Shown in pieces: positions 34,136 to 42,786 of a stretch of DNA of 64,000 bases. This stretch comes from Candidatus Rifleibacteriota bacterium (lineage in GTDB: Bacteria > Muiribacteriota > Ozemobacteria > Ozemobacterales > Ozemobacteraceae), in contig JADFZL010000021.1 of NCBI GenBank assembly GCA_015232575.1, forward strand, positions 50,367-114,366, given 5' to 3'. The notes below the pieces were generated by a model. It did not search any database. It was not told where the DNA came from and worked only from the letters and a program-made list of their open reading frames with translations. A program made the position numbers and the translations under genes. Position 1 is the first letter of the stretch; each line of letters starts with the position of its first letter.

Positions 34136-35209
34136 ATGACTGAAACAATGTGTTTTACCATCGCTATTATCTGTTTCATTGCTTCGTTTGTGATGCATGT
34201 GCTATCTGTTGCCGGTGGACACCATAAAATTCGGAAAAGTGCAAGAGTGATTACCTTTATTGGCGCTGTTGCAGCAACTGGTGCCCTGGTTCTCAGATGG
34301 CGTGAATCCGGTCATCCGCCTCTGTCGAACATGTTTGAATCGCTGGCGACACTTGCAACAATGACAGTATGGGCGGCACTTTTCTTTTCTTCCGGAAAAG
34401 AAGAAGCAGAGCGCAAGCCTCAACTTGGCTTCTTTGACGGCGCTGCAAACATTTTTGCAGTACTTACATTTGGAATTGCGTCACTTTTTCCAGGTGAAAT
34501 AAAGCCTTTGATTCCGGCACTTCAATCATACTGGCTGCATCTGCATGTTGCTTTTGCCTTTATCGGTGAAGCGTGTTTTGCAATTTCCTTTATTCTCAGT
34601 TATCTTCTGATTTTCAGAAATTTAATGTCCGAGAGAAGAGGTTCAGCCACTGGAGTTATTGAATCAATCGCTGCCAAATCAATCTCTTTTCTTATTGTTT
34701 ATGGAATTCCTGTTACATTTCTAACTTTTCTGATATTAGTATTTGTAAAGAGAATTCAGACTGGTGCTGAATTGACAAAATCTCTGCTTATTCTCTCTTT
34801 GGGCATTATTCCGATGCTTGCTATTTGTACAATTCTCTTTTTGAGCCTTTACCTTCTGCGTGGTGTTCTGGGCGACTATATTGAACGCTTTGCACCATCA
34901 GAAGAACGTATGGATGAACTTATTTACCGTTCAATTGCAGTAGGGTTCCCGCTTTTCACCGTGGGCGCACTTATTTTTGGAATGGTCTGGGCGAACAAAG
35001 CCTGGGGCAGATACTGGGGCTGGGACCCAAAAGAAACCTGGGCACTTATAACTTTTCTGGTATACTCAACCTATCTGCACCTCCGCTTGACACGCGGCTG
35101 GAACGGAAACTGGATGGCAATAATTTCAGTGGTCGGTTTTCTGGTGACAATATTTACGCTTTTCGGAGTAAACCTGTTACTTTCCGGACTCCATTCATAC
35201 GCCGGATAA
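34136..35209 (+). CDS. ccsA: CcsA/ResC-type cytochrome c biogenesis protein
   Basis: Second half of System II, of the heme-handling CcmF/CcsA superfamily. 357 residues with about eight membrane helices. The tryptophan-rich heme motif 'WGRYWGWDPKETWA' is near residue 290, followed by 'LHLRLTRGWNGNW' and a C-terminal 'FGVNLLLSGLHSYAG', all strongly diagnostic. Conserved His residues in 'WLHLHVAFAF' and near 'HLRL' fit heme ligation. It directly follows resB. In System II the pair needs a thiol-reducing partner such as CcsX/ResA, which is not encoded here. Confidence 0.94.
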   Translation: MTETMCFTIAIICFIASFVMHVLSVAGGHHKIRKSARVITFIGAVAATGALVLRWRESGHPPLSNMFESLATLATMTVWAALFFSSGKEEAERKPQLGFFDGAANIFAVLTFGIASLFPGEIKPLIPALQSYWLHLHVAFAFIGEACFAISFILSYLLIFRNLMSERRGSATGVIESIAAKSISFLIVYGIPVTFLTFLILVFVKRIQTGAELTKSLLILSLGIIPMLAICTILFLSLYLLRGVLGDYIERFAPSEERMDELIYRSIAVGFPLFTVGALIFGMVWANKAWGRYWGWDPKETWALITFLVYSTYLHLRLTRGWNGNWMAIISVVGFLVTIFTLFGVNLLLSGLHSYAG

Positions 35210-35216
35210 ATAGAAC

Positions 35217-35321
35217 AGCTGTCCGCAGATTTAAAGAAGATCTCAACTCCAAACTACTAAATCTTGAAAATCTGCGTAATCTGCGGACAAAAATCTTTTC
35301 TTGTCTTGTATTGTCTTTTCG
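35217..35321. repeat. Left inverted repeat flanking the pullulanase gene
   Basis: The outer 16 bases, AGCTGTCCGCAGATTT (35217-35232), exactly match the inverse of 37846-37861. The inner part, AATCTGCGTAATCTGCGGAC followed by a TCTTTTCTTGTCTTGT tract (35268-35315), matches the inverse of 37669-37722. Confidence 0.75.
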
Positions 35322-35322
35322 T

Positions 35323-37533
35323 CTAATCCTTGAATATCGCTGAAGAAAGCGGTAAAAGGGTAATCGTTTTTCCAGAGATTTCAACGCCTTTTTTCTCAGA
35401 AATCCCTTTCAAATCGACTTTTTCTGCATCGCAAATCAGCAATAACTTTGAAAAATCTTCTGAAAGCGTGAGTTTTCTTTCCCTGTTATCTGCATTTACA
35501 AATATGTAATACTTTTCACCTGAAGTTGAGGTACATGAGTAAGCTATTACTAAATCTACCTTTTCAATTTCAGGAGCATCAATCAATCGTACATTTTGGT
35601 CAATAATAGCTTTTGAAGGCAGCCTGAAAGCATCAGTTGACTTTCTGAAAGCTATAAGACCGGTAGTGTACTCCCGTGTTATTTTGTTTGCCGGATATTT
35701 ATTACCGTCTGTGGCTTTTTTCCAGTCGAACATGTTTATCGCGTCAGATGAATCATAAGAATCATGGATGAAATACGGAAATTTAAATGGCGTGCCGTCT
35801 TCATTTACAAGCTTATGAAATTTGGCTTCCGGTTCACTTTCTGAACGCCACTGTTTTGTTCTGCCATATTCCTGGCCTGCATGTATGAATGCAGTTCCCT
35901 GAGCTGTCAGAAGCAGGAGATTGCCGATTCTTATTCTCTTGTGAATTTCTAAATCATTTTCCGGTAAATCAGGGTCTTTTTTTAGCGATTGTGCGATAAC
36001 ATCATAAAGTGGAAGATTATCGTGCGCTTCAATGTATTGTACCATGTCTCCCGGAGCATCAGCGGGAGTATTAGTTGGCTGAGCTTTCAGATTGGCGAAA
36101 ATCAGAGAAATGTCGCGCTTCCCGCCGGTAATGAATCTTGGCTCTCCTTCACATCCGAAACCTGATTTCAGCTCATTTCTGAATTCATCTGAAAAAACTC
36201 CGACGTTGTCTGTTTTATCCATCCAATCCTGATCTGCGGCTTTCCCTTTAAGCAAAGGTTCGTCAAGATGACCTTTAAAGGTTCGCCAGCCTTCTCCAAG
36301 AAAAAGCGCGTCCGGGTTAATTGCGGCGGCAGCGTTATATGCATGCTGTATGGCGTCGTAAGTGGCATCACCCATCATATCAAAACGCATTCCATCAATC
36401 TTATATTCGCTGAACCAGTGTGTGACAGAATCTACCAGGAGTTTTTCGGCCATTTTTCTGTTTGTTGCAAGATTATTTCCAAAGTCGCCCAGAAATTTTC
36501 CCTCGGAATCCTGGAAAAAATAGTAGCCTGGTACAATGTCGTCCAGGAATTCAGCTTTTGCCATGTGCGTGTATACTACATCCAGAATGACTCCCATGCC
36601 AGCTTGATGAATTGCATCAATAAGATCTTTTATTTCCGCGATTCGGCATTCAGGATCATCAGGATTTTCGGAATAAGCGCCGTCAGGTGAAAAATAGTTA
36701 TGAGGATCGTAGCCCCAATTGTACTGGTTGTTTTTTGAAGAGTACTTCATTTCGCGCTGAGTCATAAGTGATTCATCTCCAAAATACCACGCCTGAACCG
36801 GAAGGAGCTGAACATGTGTAACACCGAGAGATTTAATGTATGGAATTTTGCTTATGAAAGCACGATATGTTCCCCAGGGTTTGGTAAGATCCTTTTCAAT
36901 GGACGGGTCCGAGGTAAAGTCGCGTGTATGTATTTCCCAGATAATTGCGTCTTCTCGTTTTTTATATCCATCTATTTTTGGATGCGACAATTTTTTTCCA
37001 ACAGCAGACGGGTTTACAATTGCTGCTTTTCCAACAAAATCACCGGATTTTCCGGCGGAATTACCAGATGTATCAACAGTGACAGCGGCCATTGATTTTG
37101 AGTATGGGTCAAGCACAATTCGGGGAGAACGACCGGGATTAATTACTTCATACTGGTAAAAATATCCTCTTAAATCAGTTATTCCAGGAAATTCACTGGG
37201 TTTAAGCTCAGCTTCCCAGACTCCAGAATTAGATTTTTCAAGTTTTTTTTCACCAGCAATGCGGGTCTGATCATTTTTATCGTAAAGAATTACCTTGACT
37301 GAAGTGGCTTTTGGAGCCCAGAGCTTGAAAATAGCTGAAGAATTGTAAAATGTACAGCCAAGGTCGTTACCATCGTATGAAAAGAGAGAATCAATCTGCT
37401 GCCAGTCTTTTTTTACTGCCTCTGAAGAAGATTTCTGTGCGACAACTGGTTCGGCTGAAAGAACGTTGCTCTCCCCGGCAAATAATAAACAGATTATCGG
37501 AATGATGAAAAAACAGGTGTTTGAAATGGACAT
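35323..37533 (-). CDS. Pullulanase-like GH13 alpha-glucan debranching enzyme
   Basis: Hydrolyses alpha-1,6 branches in pullulan, starch or glycogen. The ATG at 37533, after AAGG, gives 736 residues with a signal peptide (about 1-27, cleaved near LSA), so it acts outside the cytoplasm. A CBM48-type N-terminal domain (about 45-155, 'FKLWAPKATSVKVILYD') precedes the GH13 barrel. The type I pullulanase signature YNWGYDP is present, with DVVYTHMA, GMRFDMMG (nucleophile Asp385), GEGW (acid/base Glu414) and EAHDNLPLYD. It is complete. Inverted repeats flank it on both sides. Confidence 0.93.
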   Translation of the reverse strand: MSISNTCFFIIPIICLLFAGESNVLSAEPVVAQKSSSEAVKKDWQQIDSLFSYDGNDLGCTFYNSSAIFKLWAPKATSVKVILYDKNDQTRIAGEKKLEKSNSGVWEAELKPSEFPGITDLRGYFYQYEVINPGRSPRIVLDPYSKSMAAVTVDTSGNSAGKSGDFVGKAAIVNPSAVGKKLSHPKIDGYKKREDAIIWEIHTRDFTSDPSIEKDLTKPWGTYRAFISKIPYIKSLGVTHVQLLPVQAWYFGDESLMTQREMKYSSKNNQYNWGYDPHNYFSPDGAYSENPDDPECRIAEIKDLIDAIHQAGMGVILDVVYTHMAKAEFLDDIVPGYYFFQDSEGKFLGDFGNNLATNRKMAEKLLVDSVTHWFSEYKIDGMRFDMMGDATYDAIQHAYNAAAAINPDALFLGEGWRTFKGHLDEPLLKGKAADQDWMDKTDNVGVFSDEFRNELKSGFGCEGEPRFITGGKRDISLIFANLKAQPTNTPADAPGDMVQYIEAHDNLPLYDVIAQSLKKDPDLPENDLEIHKRIRIGNLLLLTAQGTAFIHAGQEYGRTKQWRSESEPEAKFHKLVNEDGTPFKFPYFIHDSYDSSDAINMFDWKKATDGNKYPANKITREYTTGLIAFRKSTDAFRLPSKAIIDQNVRLIDAPEIEKVDLVIAYSCTSTSGEKYYIFVNADNRERKLTLSEDFSKLLLICDAEKVDLKGISEKKGVEISGKTITLLPLSSAIFKD

Positions 37534-37910
37534 GTTTCTGAGCCTTTCAATATGATAAACGCGATTTCTGATGAATTTTATCACAAAGAAATATCAGTAA
37601 CAACAAGTATCTTCGCAATGGGTCTTTGAAAAAATACACGAAAACATAAGAAAAGAAAAGAGAAGAGAAGACAAGACAAGACAAGACAGAAAGAAAAGAT
37701 TTTTTCCGCAGATTACGCAGATTTCAAGACTCAAGACTCGAGATTCGAGATTAAAGATTCTATGCTTGAGGTTAGATGCTTAAGATTTGAGTTTTGAGAC
37801 TCAAGATTTAATCTTTCTGACCTCATCTTTTAATCTTAATCTGCGAAATCTGCGGACAGCTTTAATCTTTTATCTTGAAGAATTGATTCACGAGTAAGCA
37901 TGGAGTGCCA
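37534..37910. other. Non-coding stretch dominated by repeats
   Basis: Contains AAGACAAGACAAG direct repeats, AATCTGCG-type repeats in both orientations, a five-unit heptamer array (37726-37760) and degenerate heptamers to about 37820. Together these form the right inverted repeat of the pullulanase unit. No gene was seen. Confidence 0.7.
37669..37861. repeat. Right inverted repeat flanking the pullulanase gene, with heptamers
   Basis: The ACAAGACAAGAC tract, the inverse AATCTGCG block, five heptamers (37726-37760) and the terminal AAATCTGCGGACAGCT (37846-37861) mirror the order of the left repeat, expanded by the heptamer region. Confidence 0.7.
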
Positions 37911-38417
37911 TCAGAACATTCTTGAGTCGTAAGCCCAGTGAAGAAGGGCTTGCCTTTGTTTTTTTCGGCAGTGAAAATCACCCCTGGTACAATGTTTTTT
38001 TAATTGTGCAATGTGCCTTGACATTGCTCTCCATCGTTTTATCTGACGTTCGTCGTCAACGCATCTTCTGCCCATGTAGTAGCGGCAATACCACTGGAAC
38101 CATCCACGCGGGTCTTCATGATAGATCCAGCCTTTTTCACGCCACACAGACAAGGGTTGCGAGGCATTTATTCCAAAGTAGTTTAAGGCCGGGTCATGCT
38201 TTTCAGAGCATAGTTTAGCGTTTATAAACCACTCATCTGGAAATTCAGATCTGCAATCAGTCATGTATTTTCCACCAAATACCCCAAGGCTCAACATTTC
38301 AGCAGGTGAGAGTTCAGGTTGAAAACAATTGTCGAAATTTTTTCCTTCTGGCTCTGTGAGAAAATATGTATAGTTTGACTGCATTTTATCGTTAACAATA
38401 ATTTCTTTTTTCAACAT
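37911..38417 (-). CDS. Conserved Trp/Arg-rich protein of unknown function
   Basis: 168 residues, no signal peptide. Conserved-looking phrases include 'LGVFGGKYMTDCRSEFPDEW', 'ASQPLSVWREKGWIYHEDP', 'RGWFQWYCRYYMGRR', 'DERQIKRWRAM' and 'CRKKQRQALLHWAYDSR'. From memory, the same motif set occurs in uncharacterised proteins of diverse bacteria, algae and plants, which suggests an old conserved family of unknown role; I cannot check this. The dense Trp/Arg/Tyr and paired Cys residues suggest a compact nucleic-acid- or ligand-binding fold. It is a single gene between repeat tracts. The ATG has only a weak GGAA site. Confidence 0.7.
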   Translation of the reverse strand: MLKKEIIVNDKMQSNYTYFLTEPEGKNFDNCFQPELSPAEMLSLGVFGGKYMTDCRSEFPDEWFINAKLCSEKHDPALNYFGINASQPLSVWREKGWIYHEDPRGWFQWYCRYYMGRRCVDDERQIKRWRAMSRHIAQLKKHCTRGDFHCRKKQRQALLHWAYDSRMF

Positions 38418-38490
38418 TTCGTTCTAAATTCCGTTTCGCAGGGAGTTTGAATAAAGTGCCTGTTTTAATCGAATAATTATAACATTAAAA

Positions 38491-38546
38491 GCACTCTACT
38501 GAATCTGGAATTATTAATTCGTAAAAATCAGAATCAGATAGAGTGC
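38491..38546. other. Imperfect inverted repeat after the small Pro-rich gene
   Basis: GCACTCTACTGAATCTG (38491-38507) pairs with CAGAATCAGATAGAGTGC (38529-38546), leaving small bulges. It lies just beyond the 38579 stop on the minus strand and may stabilise or terminate that transcript. Confidence 0.45.
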
Positions 38547-38578
38547 GTGTCTTTTAAAACCTGTCAGAAAATTATCTG

Positions 38579-38797
38579 TTAAGGTTTATGATTATGATTA
38601 TTTCCCCAAAGTCCGTGTTCGTCGCTTATCGGGCCATTGCTTGGAGGAAGTGGGGGATATGAATTATCGTTGTTTCCGGAATTATTCGTATCAGTCTGCT
38701 GAGGTGGGGGCGGGGGCGGGGTAGGGGAATCTTCCGCAAAAAGGGAAAAGGGTGAAAGAAGAACACAAAGTGCAAGAACCAAATTTAATCGTTTCAA
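38579..38797 (-). CDS. Small secreted Pro/Asn-rich protein
   Basis: 72 residues starting at a TTG with GGAGG 8 bases upstream. A signal peptide (MKRLNLVLALCVLLSPFSLF, cleaved near FAED) is followed by a mature chain of about 50 residues: six consecutive Pro, Asn/Asp/Ser runs and a final GLWGNNHNHKP. It is too short to fold and is probably a secreted, disordered or wall-attached peptide. The His/Asn-rich end could bind metal. No family is recognised. Confidence 0.65.
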   Translation of the reverse strand: MKRLNLVLALCVLLSPFSLFAEDSPTPPPPPPQQTDTNNSGNNDNSYPPLPPSNGPISDEHGLWGNNHNHKP

Positions 38798-39319
38798 GGT
38801 ATTTCCTCCAGGATGAAAATTTTATTTAGCTATTAATCAGTCTAAATGCGCAATCAATACTTTTTTTCCATCAATAATACTTACCATGAATGTTATGTAT
38901 CAACGCAACTATTCAGGAATTTAGCTTTCTCTCAGACTTCACTTTTGGACATTCGAAAAAGTGCATTGATAGGCTCCTGTATTTCACTTATATAGGTTTA
39001 ATTTGAGTAATTCGCATGAATTTGTCCAGATTATATAGCAAGAAAATGTTTAGCAAGAAGTTTGCCAGAATTATGAGTTTTTGCAGATCGTCATTTAATA
39101 AAACTTTGGTTGCATTTTTCAGTGTGAGAAAAATCAGAAATGCCAATTTTTCAGCAATAGAGTTGATATTTTTGGATTTGAAAATGAAAATAATTGTAAC
39201 AAAATTTGCATATTGGGGGTAAATATTTGTGAACTTAGAAAACAAAGTGACATTTTTATGAAGTTTTTCGTTAGTTTAATGTGGAAGAGAAAATCCAAAA
39301 TAAAAAAGGGAGGAATTTT
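38798..39319. other. AT-rich stretch without a supported gene
   Basis: The open frame 39016-39222 (68 residues, Lys/Phe/Ile-rich) lacks a ribosome site and coding character. Otherwise I see no hairpin, repeat or motif worth naming. The right end precedes a tiny gene with a strong ribosome site. Confidence 0.5.
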
Positions 39320-39400
39320 ATGAAACAGGCATATTTAATAATAACACTCGGAGTTGTCTATCAGTTGTTTGCTGTCATGATGGTTTTCTGTGGAGAATAA
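39320..39400 (+). CDS. 26-residue single-helix membrane peptide
   Basis: GGGAGG lies 6 bases before the ATG, and the frame reads MKQAYLIITLGVVYQLFAVM and ends VFCGE. It would be one membrane helix. It lies 113 bp upstream of the second efflux operon and could be a small regulator or subunit of it, or independent. The ribosome site is the main evidence. Confidence 0.5.
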   Translation: MKQAYLIITLGVVYQLFAVMMVFCGE

Positions 39401-39513
39401 ACCATTTTGTTTTAATAGTGTGTATTTATTGAAAAGTCGGTAAAGAAATCGTAGTCAGAGGTTCGACAGAAGTTATTGCACTTTAAAGGAATATATGATA
39501 TTACTTTTCGATC

Positions 39514-40905
39514 ATGAAAAAAACAGATCTGCGTGTAATTGCTTTAATTTTTCTCTGTTTCCTTTTTTCACGGGAAGTTTTCTCTACTGAAATCCAGAGT
39601 CTGCCAAGATTAACAATTTCAGATTGTGTAAGACGTGGAACTTCAGAAAACCTGAGTCTTGCAGTAAAAAAACTTTCGAAAGAAGAAAGCTTTCAGGATA
39701 TTCAGATAAGCAGAAAGATTTTTATTCCGGAAGTATCTGTTAATACAAGTCGTGACGAAAAAAACCGACTGAAAATTGAGAACAGGTTTTCCAGAAAATC
39801 AGATTCCGGTACAAGATATGGTGTTAAGTTATCTGACGCTGATATTTTCAGAAACAGCACTTCCGAGGATCAATCCTATACTTTCCAACTTTCCAGGCCA
39901 GTTCTGCGAAATTTTGGCAGACAGATAAATGGTCTTGACATAGACATTTCCGGTCTGGACTACTCTATTGCAGAAGAATCATTTAAATCCGATCTGAATT
40001 CCCTTGCGTTCAATATCGTAAAAGCATGGCTTAACCTGTTTTTTGCTGCGAAAAATCTTGAAATTCAGGAATCGGCTTACAGAATGGCATTAAAGCAGTA
40101 TGAAGAAACGAAAAACGATATTGGAAAAGGTGTTTTGCCTGAGCAGGATATCTTTCTGGTTGAGGAAAATGTTGTAAGATTTGATGTCAAACGTGAAGAT
40201 GCGAAACGAAACATCTCAATTTATCAGAATGAACTTGGACGACTGCTGAATTATGATATTGCATCCTTTCCGGGGATTATTGCAAGCGATTCTCTTACTG
40301 CCGAAATAGAATTAGTTTCATCTTTTTCAATTTCTCTTGAAAACCTTCAGAAATTCAATCCGACAATAAAAATGAAACAGTATGCTCTTAAAAAATCGCT
40401 GTTGAATTTTGACTATTACAAAAATCAACTTTTGCCTGTATTGAATTTCAATATTGATTATTCATTGAATCGCAGAAACGATTCTGCTTTTGAAACAGGT
40501 TATGCAGTTGGATTTGATTTTTCAGCGCCACTTTCAAGAAAATCTGACAGAGCACAGGTTACAAAGGCAAAAATCGGAGTGAAGCGAAGCGAAATTTCAA
40601 TTGAAGAAATTGAAAGCAATCTTGAGTGGGAACTGAAAGACGTATATGTAGATTTGAACTATCTTTTCAAATTGCTTGAAGCGAAAAAAAAGGTCAGGGC
40701 GCTTGCTCAGCAGAAGCTCGAAGCTCAGGAAGAAAAATACCGAAACGGAATATCCACACTTGATGAGGTTGTACGATTTCAGCGAGATCTCGAAAATTCA
40801 AAAATAGATGAAATAAGCGTTCTGATATCATTTAACAGAGTCAGATACGAAATCTTATTCCTCGAAGGAAATTTGTACAAATACTTTGGAATATTGTTTG
40901 AATGA
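39514..40905 (+). CDS. TolC-like outer membrane efflux protein (operon 2)
   Basis: Outer-membrane factor of the second MacB-type system, 463 residues with a signal peptide (cleaved near VFSTE). Two efflux repeats carry long helices, with 'KGVLPEQDIFLVEENVVRFDV' and 'NGISTLDEVVRFQRDLENSK' in equivalent places. It is paralogous in layout, though divergent in sequence, to the operon 1 factor. The ATG lacks a ribosome site; an AAAGGA upstream instead serves an overlapping out-of-frame ATG at 39495 (31 codons), so translational coupling is possible. Its stop overlaps the ATPase start. Confidence 0.83.
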   Translation: MKKTDLRVIALIFLCFLFSREVFSTEIQSLPRLTISDCVRRGTSENLSLAVKKLSKEESFQDIQISRKIFIPEVSVNTSRDEKNRLKIENRFSRKSDSGTRYGVKLSDADIFRNSTSEDQSYTFQLSRPVLRNFGRQINGLDIDISGLDYSIAEESFKSDLNSLAFNIVKAWLNLFFAAKNLEIQESAYRMALKQYEETKNDIGKGVLPEQDIFLVEENVVRFDVKREDAKRNISIYQNELGRLLNYDIASFPGIIASDSLTAEIELVSSFSISLENLQKFNPTIKMKQYALKKSLLNFDYYKNQLLPVLNFNIDYSLNRRNDSAFETGYAVGFDFSAPLSRKSDRAQVTKAKIGVKRSEISIEEIESNLEWELKDVYVDLNYLFKLLEAKKKVRALAQQKLEAQEEKYRNGISTLDEVVRFQRDLENSKIDEISVLISFNRVRYEILFLEGNLYKYFGILFE

Positions 40906-41570
40906 TCAGGATTGAAAATTTAGTCAAAAATTATAAGCTTGGAATCGTTGATGTTCCTGTATTGAAAGGAGTTTCTCTGACGATTAACAGCGGAGAATTC
41001 GTTTCAATAATGGGGTCATCCGGATCAGGGAAATCGACTTTATTGAATATTCTCGGATGCCTTGATGTACCAACCACCGGGAAATACTTCCTCGAAGAAA
41101 TTCCTGTTGATTCAATGGATGATAACCAGCTTTCAGAAATACGTGCCAGGTTTATCGGATTTGTTTTTCAGAGTTTTCAGTTGATGAAGTACCTTGACGT
41201 AGTAGAAAATGTAAAACTTCCCATGGAATACATTGGTTGCTCTGATCGAAAAAGCACCGAACTTGCACGCAAATGGATAGAAAGAGTACACCTGGGACAT
41301 CGTTATGATCACTATCCGAGACAGCTGAGCGGTGGCGAAAGGCAGCGGGTTGCTATAGCAAGAGCTCTTGTAAAGTCTCCAAGACTCATTCTTGCCGATG
41401 AGCCTACTGGAAATCTTGACCGGGTTGTTGAAAAGGAAATAATTGATCTTTTCAGAGAACTGAATCGCGAGATGGGTATTACAATTATTGTTGTGACCCA
41501 TTCTCTTGAAGTAGCTGATATGACAGACCGAAAAATTGTGATTCGTGATGGAACTATACAGATACAATAA
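40902..41570 (+). CDS. ABC transporter ATPase, MacB/LolD type (operon 2)
   Basis: ATP-hydrolysing subunit, 222 residues, the normal LolD/MacB core length. Walker A GSSGSGKST is near residue 38, signature LSGGERQRVAIARAL near 140, Walker B LILADEPTGNLD near 160, and VTHS holds the switch His. Start and stop both overlap neighbouring genes. Unlike operon 1, the ATPase gene comes second here, before both adaptors. Confidence 0.93.
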   Translation: MIRIENLVKNYKLGIVDVPVLKGVSLTINSGEFVSIMGSSGSGKSTLLNILGCLDVPTTGKYFLEEIPVDSMDDNQLSEIRARFIGFVFQSFQLMKYLDVVENVKLPMEYIGCSDRKSTELARKWIERVHLGHRYDHYPRQLSGGERQRVAIARALVKSPRLILADEPTGNLDRVVEKEIIDLFRELNREMGITIIVVTHSLEVADMTDRKIVIRDGTIQIQ

Positions 41571-42786
41571 AACAAAATACCGTACAGCAATTTTATTTGT
41601 GCTTTTTTCAATGATTTCAGTATCAATATTTTCTCAGATTGATGCTGAAACACAGGATTTATATGATGGTTCAATTCTTCCGTGTGACTTTGATGCATTT
41701 TTTGCCCCGCAGAATACTCTGAAACTGCCTTTCACCAGTGCAGACAGCAGTGCAATTCAGCTTGCGGAAATTCTTCCGGAAGGCAGTAAGGTTCATGCTG
41801 GTCAGGTTATAGCTACATTTGTATTCCGCTGGGACCAGGCAAAAGAAAGAATTGAGCAGCGAATTAACCAGGTCGAAACCCAGAAACAGGAAGATAATCT
41901 GAAACTCCAGAAAGAAATTGATGGATTGAAATACAAGGTTCAGAAGGCGAAAATTCAAGTTGATCGTTCAGAACTCGAACTTCAGAAAAAGCAATCTCTT
42001 TCAAAAATCAAACAGCAAATTCTTGATTGCGACAATAAAATAATTATATTCGAGGAAAAATCCCTCAGACATAAATTGAAAGCGGCTCAGGAAAATCTGT
42101 CAACGTGTCTTGAGTGGCATGATAAAAATATACTTCTCTGGAGAGGTTATCGGGAAACATTTTCTCAGACAAAGGAACGGTATCAGGTCAAGGCCCACTG
42201 TGACGGAACTTTGTTTTATCCGGTAATTACAAAACTGAAACGGAAAATTCAGAAAGGCGATCGTGTTGATTCCGGAACTCATTTCCTTTCAATCATTAAA
42301 TCCAAAAGATATGAACTTGTATTTTTTCTGCCAGAGAATGATTATTTGCGCATCACAAGTATTTCCTCATTTCCTTTTTTGTGGAATCCACCCGATAGCA
42401 AGAATCAGAGCAAGGGAGGGAATTCAAAGGACAGGAAAAAATCCGGGAAAAAAGAGAAAAAGTTTAAAAAAGGAAAGAACTCTGGAAAGTCTGACTTTTC
42501 TGGAAATTCCAGAGTGAAAATTGCAGAAGATTCTGCTGAAAAGACAACTGATCAAATGTCTGAAGCAGGAAAAATTTTTATCGTCAGCGGCGGAAAAGAA
42601 TTACCTGTTAAGATCAGGGAAGTATCATATTTCCCACAGACAATCGGAGACTTGAAATTGAATCAGGGGCTTCCAGACGCCTGGGATAAATGTTTTGTTG
42701 TTAAAGCTGATCTTCCGGATAGTTTTATTTCTTCAGATAACGGTAACAGCATGATGAACAACGTAAAAGTGAGATTCTCCAGATGA
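41548..42786 (+). CDS. HlyD-like adaptor with Lys/Ser-rich insertion (operon 2)
   Basis: 412 residues from the ATG at 41548 (an adjacent GTG is the alternative), overlapping the ATPase gene. An N-terminal hydrophobic helix (about 14-30) gives export. A sandwich half near 50-90 ('EILPEGSKVHAGQVIATF') and a coiled coil (about 95-190) are followed by the second half ('VKAHCDGTLFYPVITKLKRKIQKGDRV') and a barrel. A strongly basic insertion at about 280-325 (runs of Lys, Gly, Ser, e.g. KKSGKKEKKFKKGKNSGK) interrupts the barrel region and is unusual for this family. Confidence 0.75.
   Translation: MELYRYNKTKYRTAILFVLFSMISVSIFSQIDAETQDLYDGSILPCDFDAFFAPQNTLKLPFTSADSSAIQLAEILPEGSKVHAGQVIATFVFRWDQAKERIEQRINQVETQKQEDNLKLQKEIDGLKYKVQKAKIQVDRSELELQKKQSLSKIKQQILDCDNKIIIFEEKSLRHKLKAAQENLSTCLEWHDKNILLWRGYRETFSQTKERYQVKAHCDGTLFYPVITKLKRKIQKGDRVDSGTHFLSIIKSKRYELVFFLPENDYLRITSISSFPFLWNPPDSKNQSKGGNSKDRKKSGKKEKKFKKGKNSGKSDFSGNSRVKIAEDSAEKTTDQMSEAGKIFIVSGGKELPVKIREVSYFPQTIGDLKLNQGLPDAWDKCFVVKADLPDSFISSDNGNSMMNNVKVRFSR

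Noticed and set aside
36268..36690. 140-codon antisense frame in the pullulanase gene
   Set aside because: The GH13 motifs on the minus strand are unambiguous.
39016..39222. 68-codon plus-strand frame
   Set aside because: There is no ribosome site, and its composition matches AT-rich non-coding DNA.
39495..39590. 31-codon frame overlapping the TolC-like start
   Set aside because: It has an AAAGGA site but no coding character; kept only as a possible coupling frame in the CDS note.
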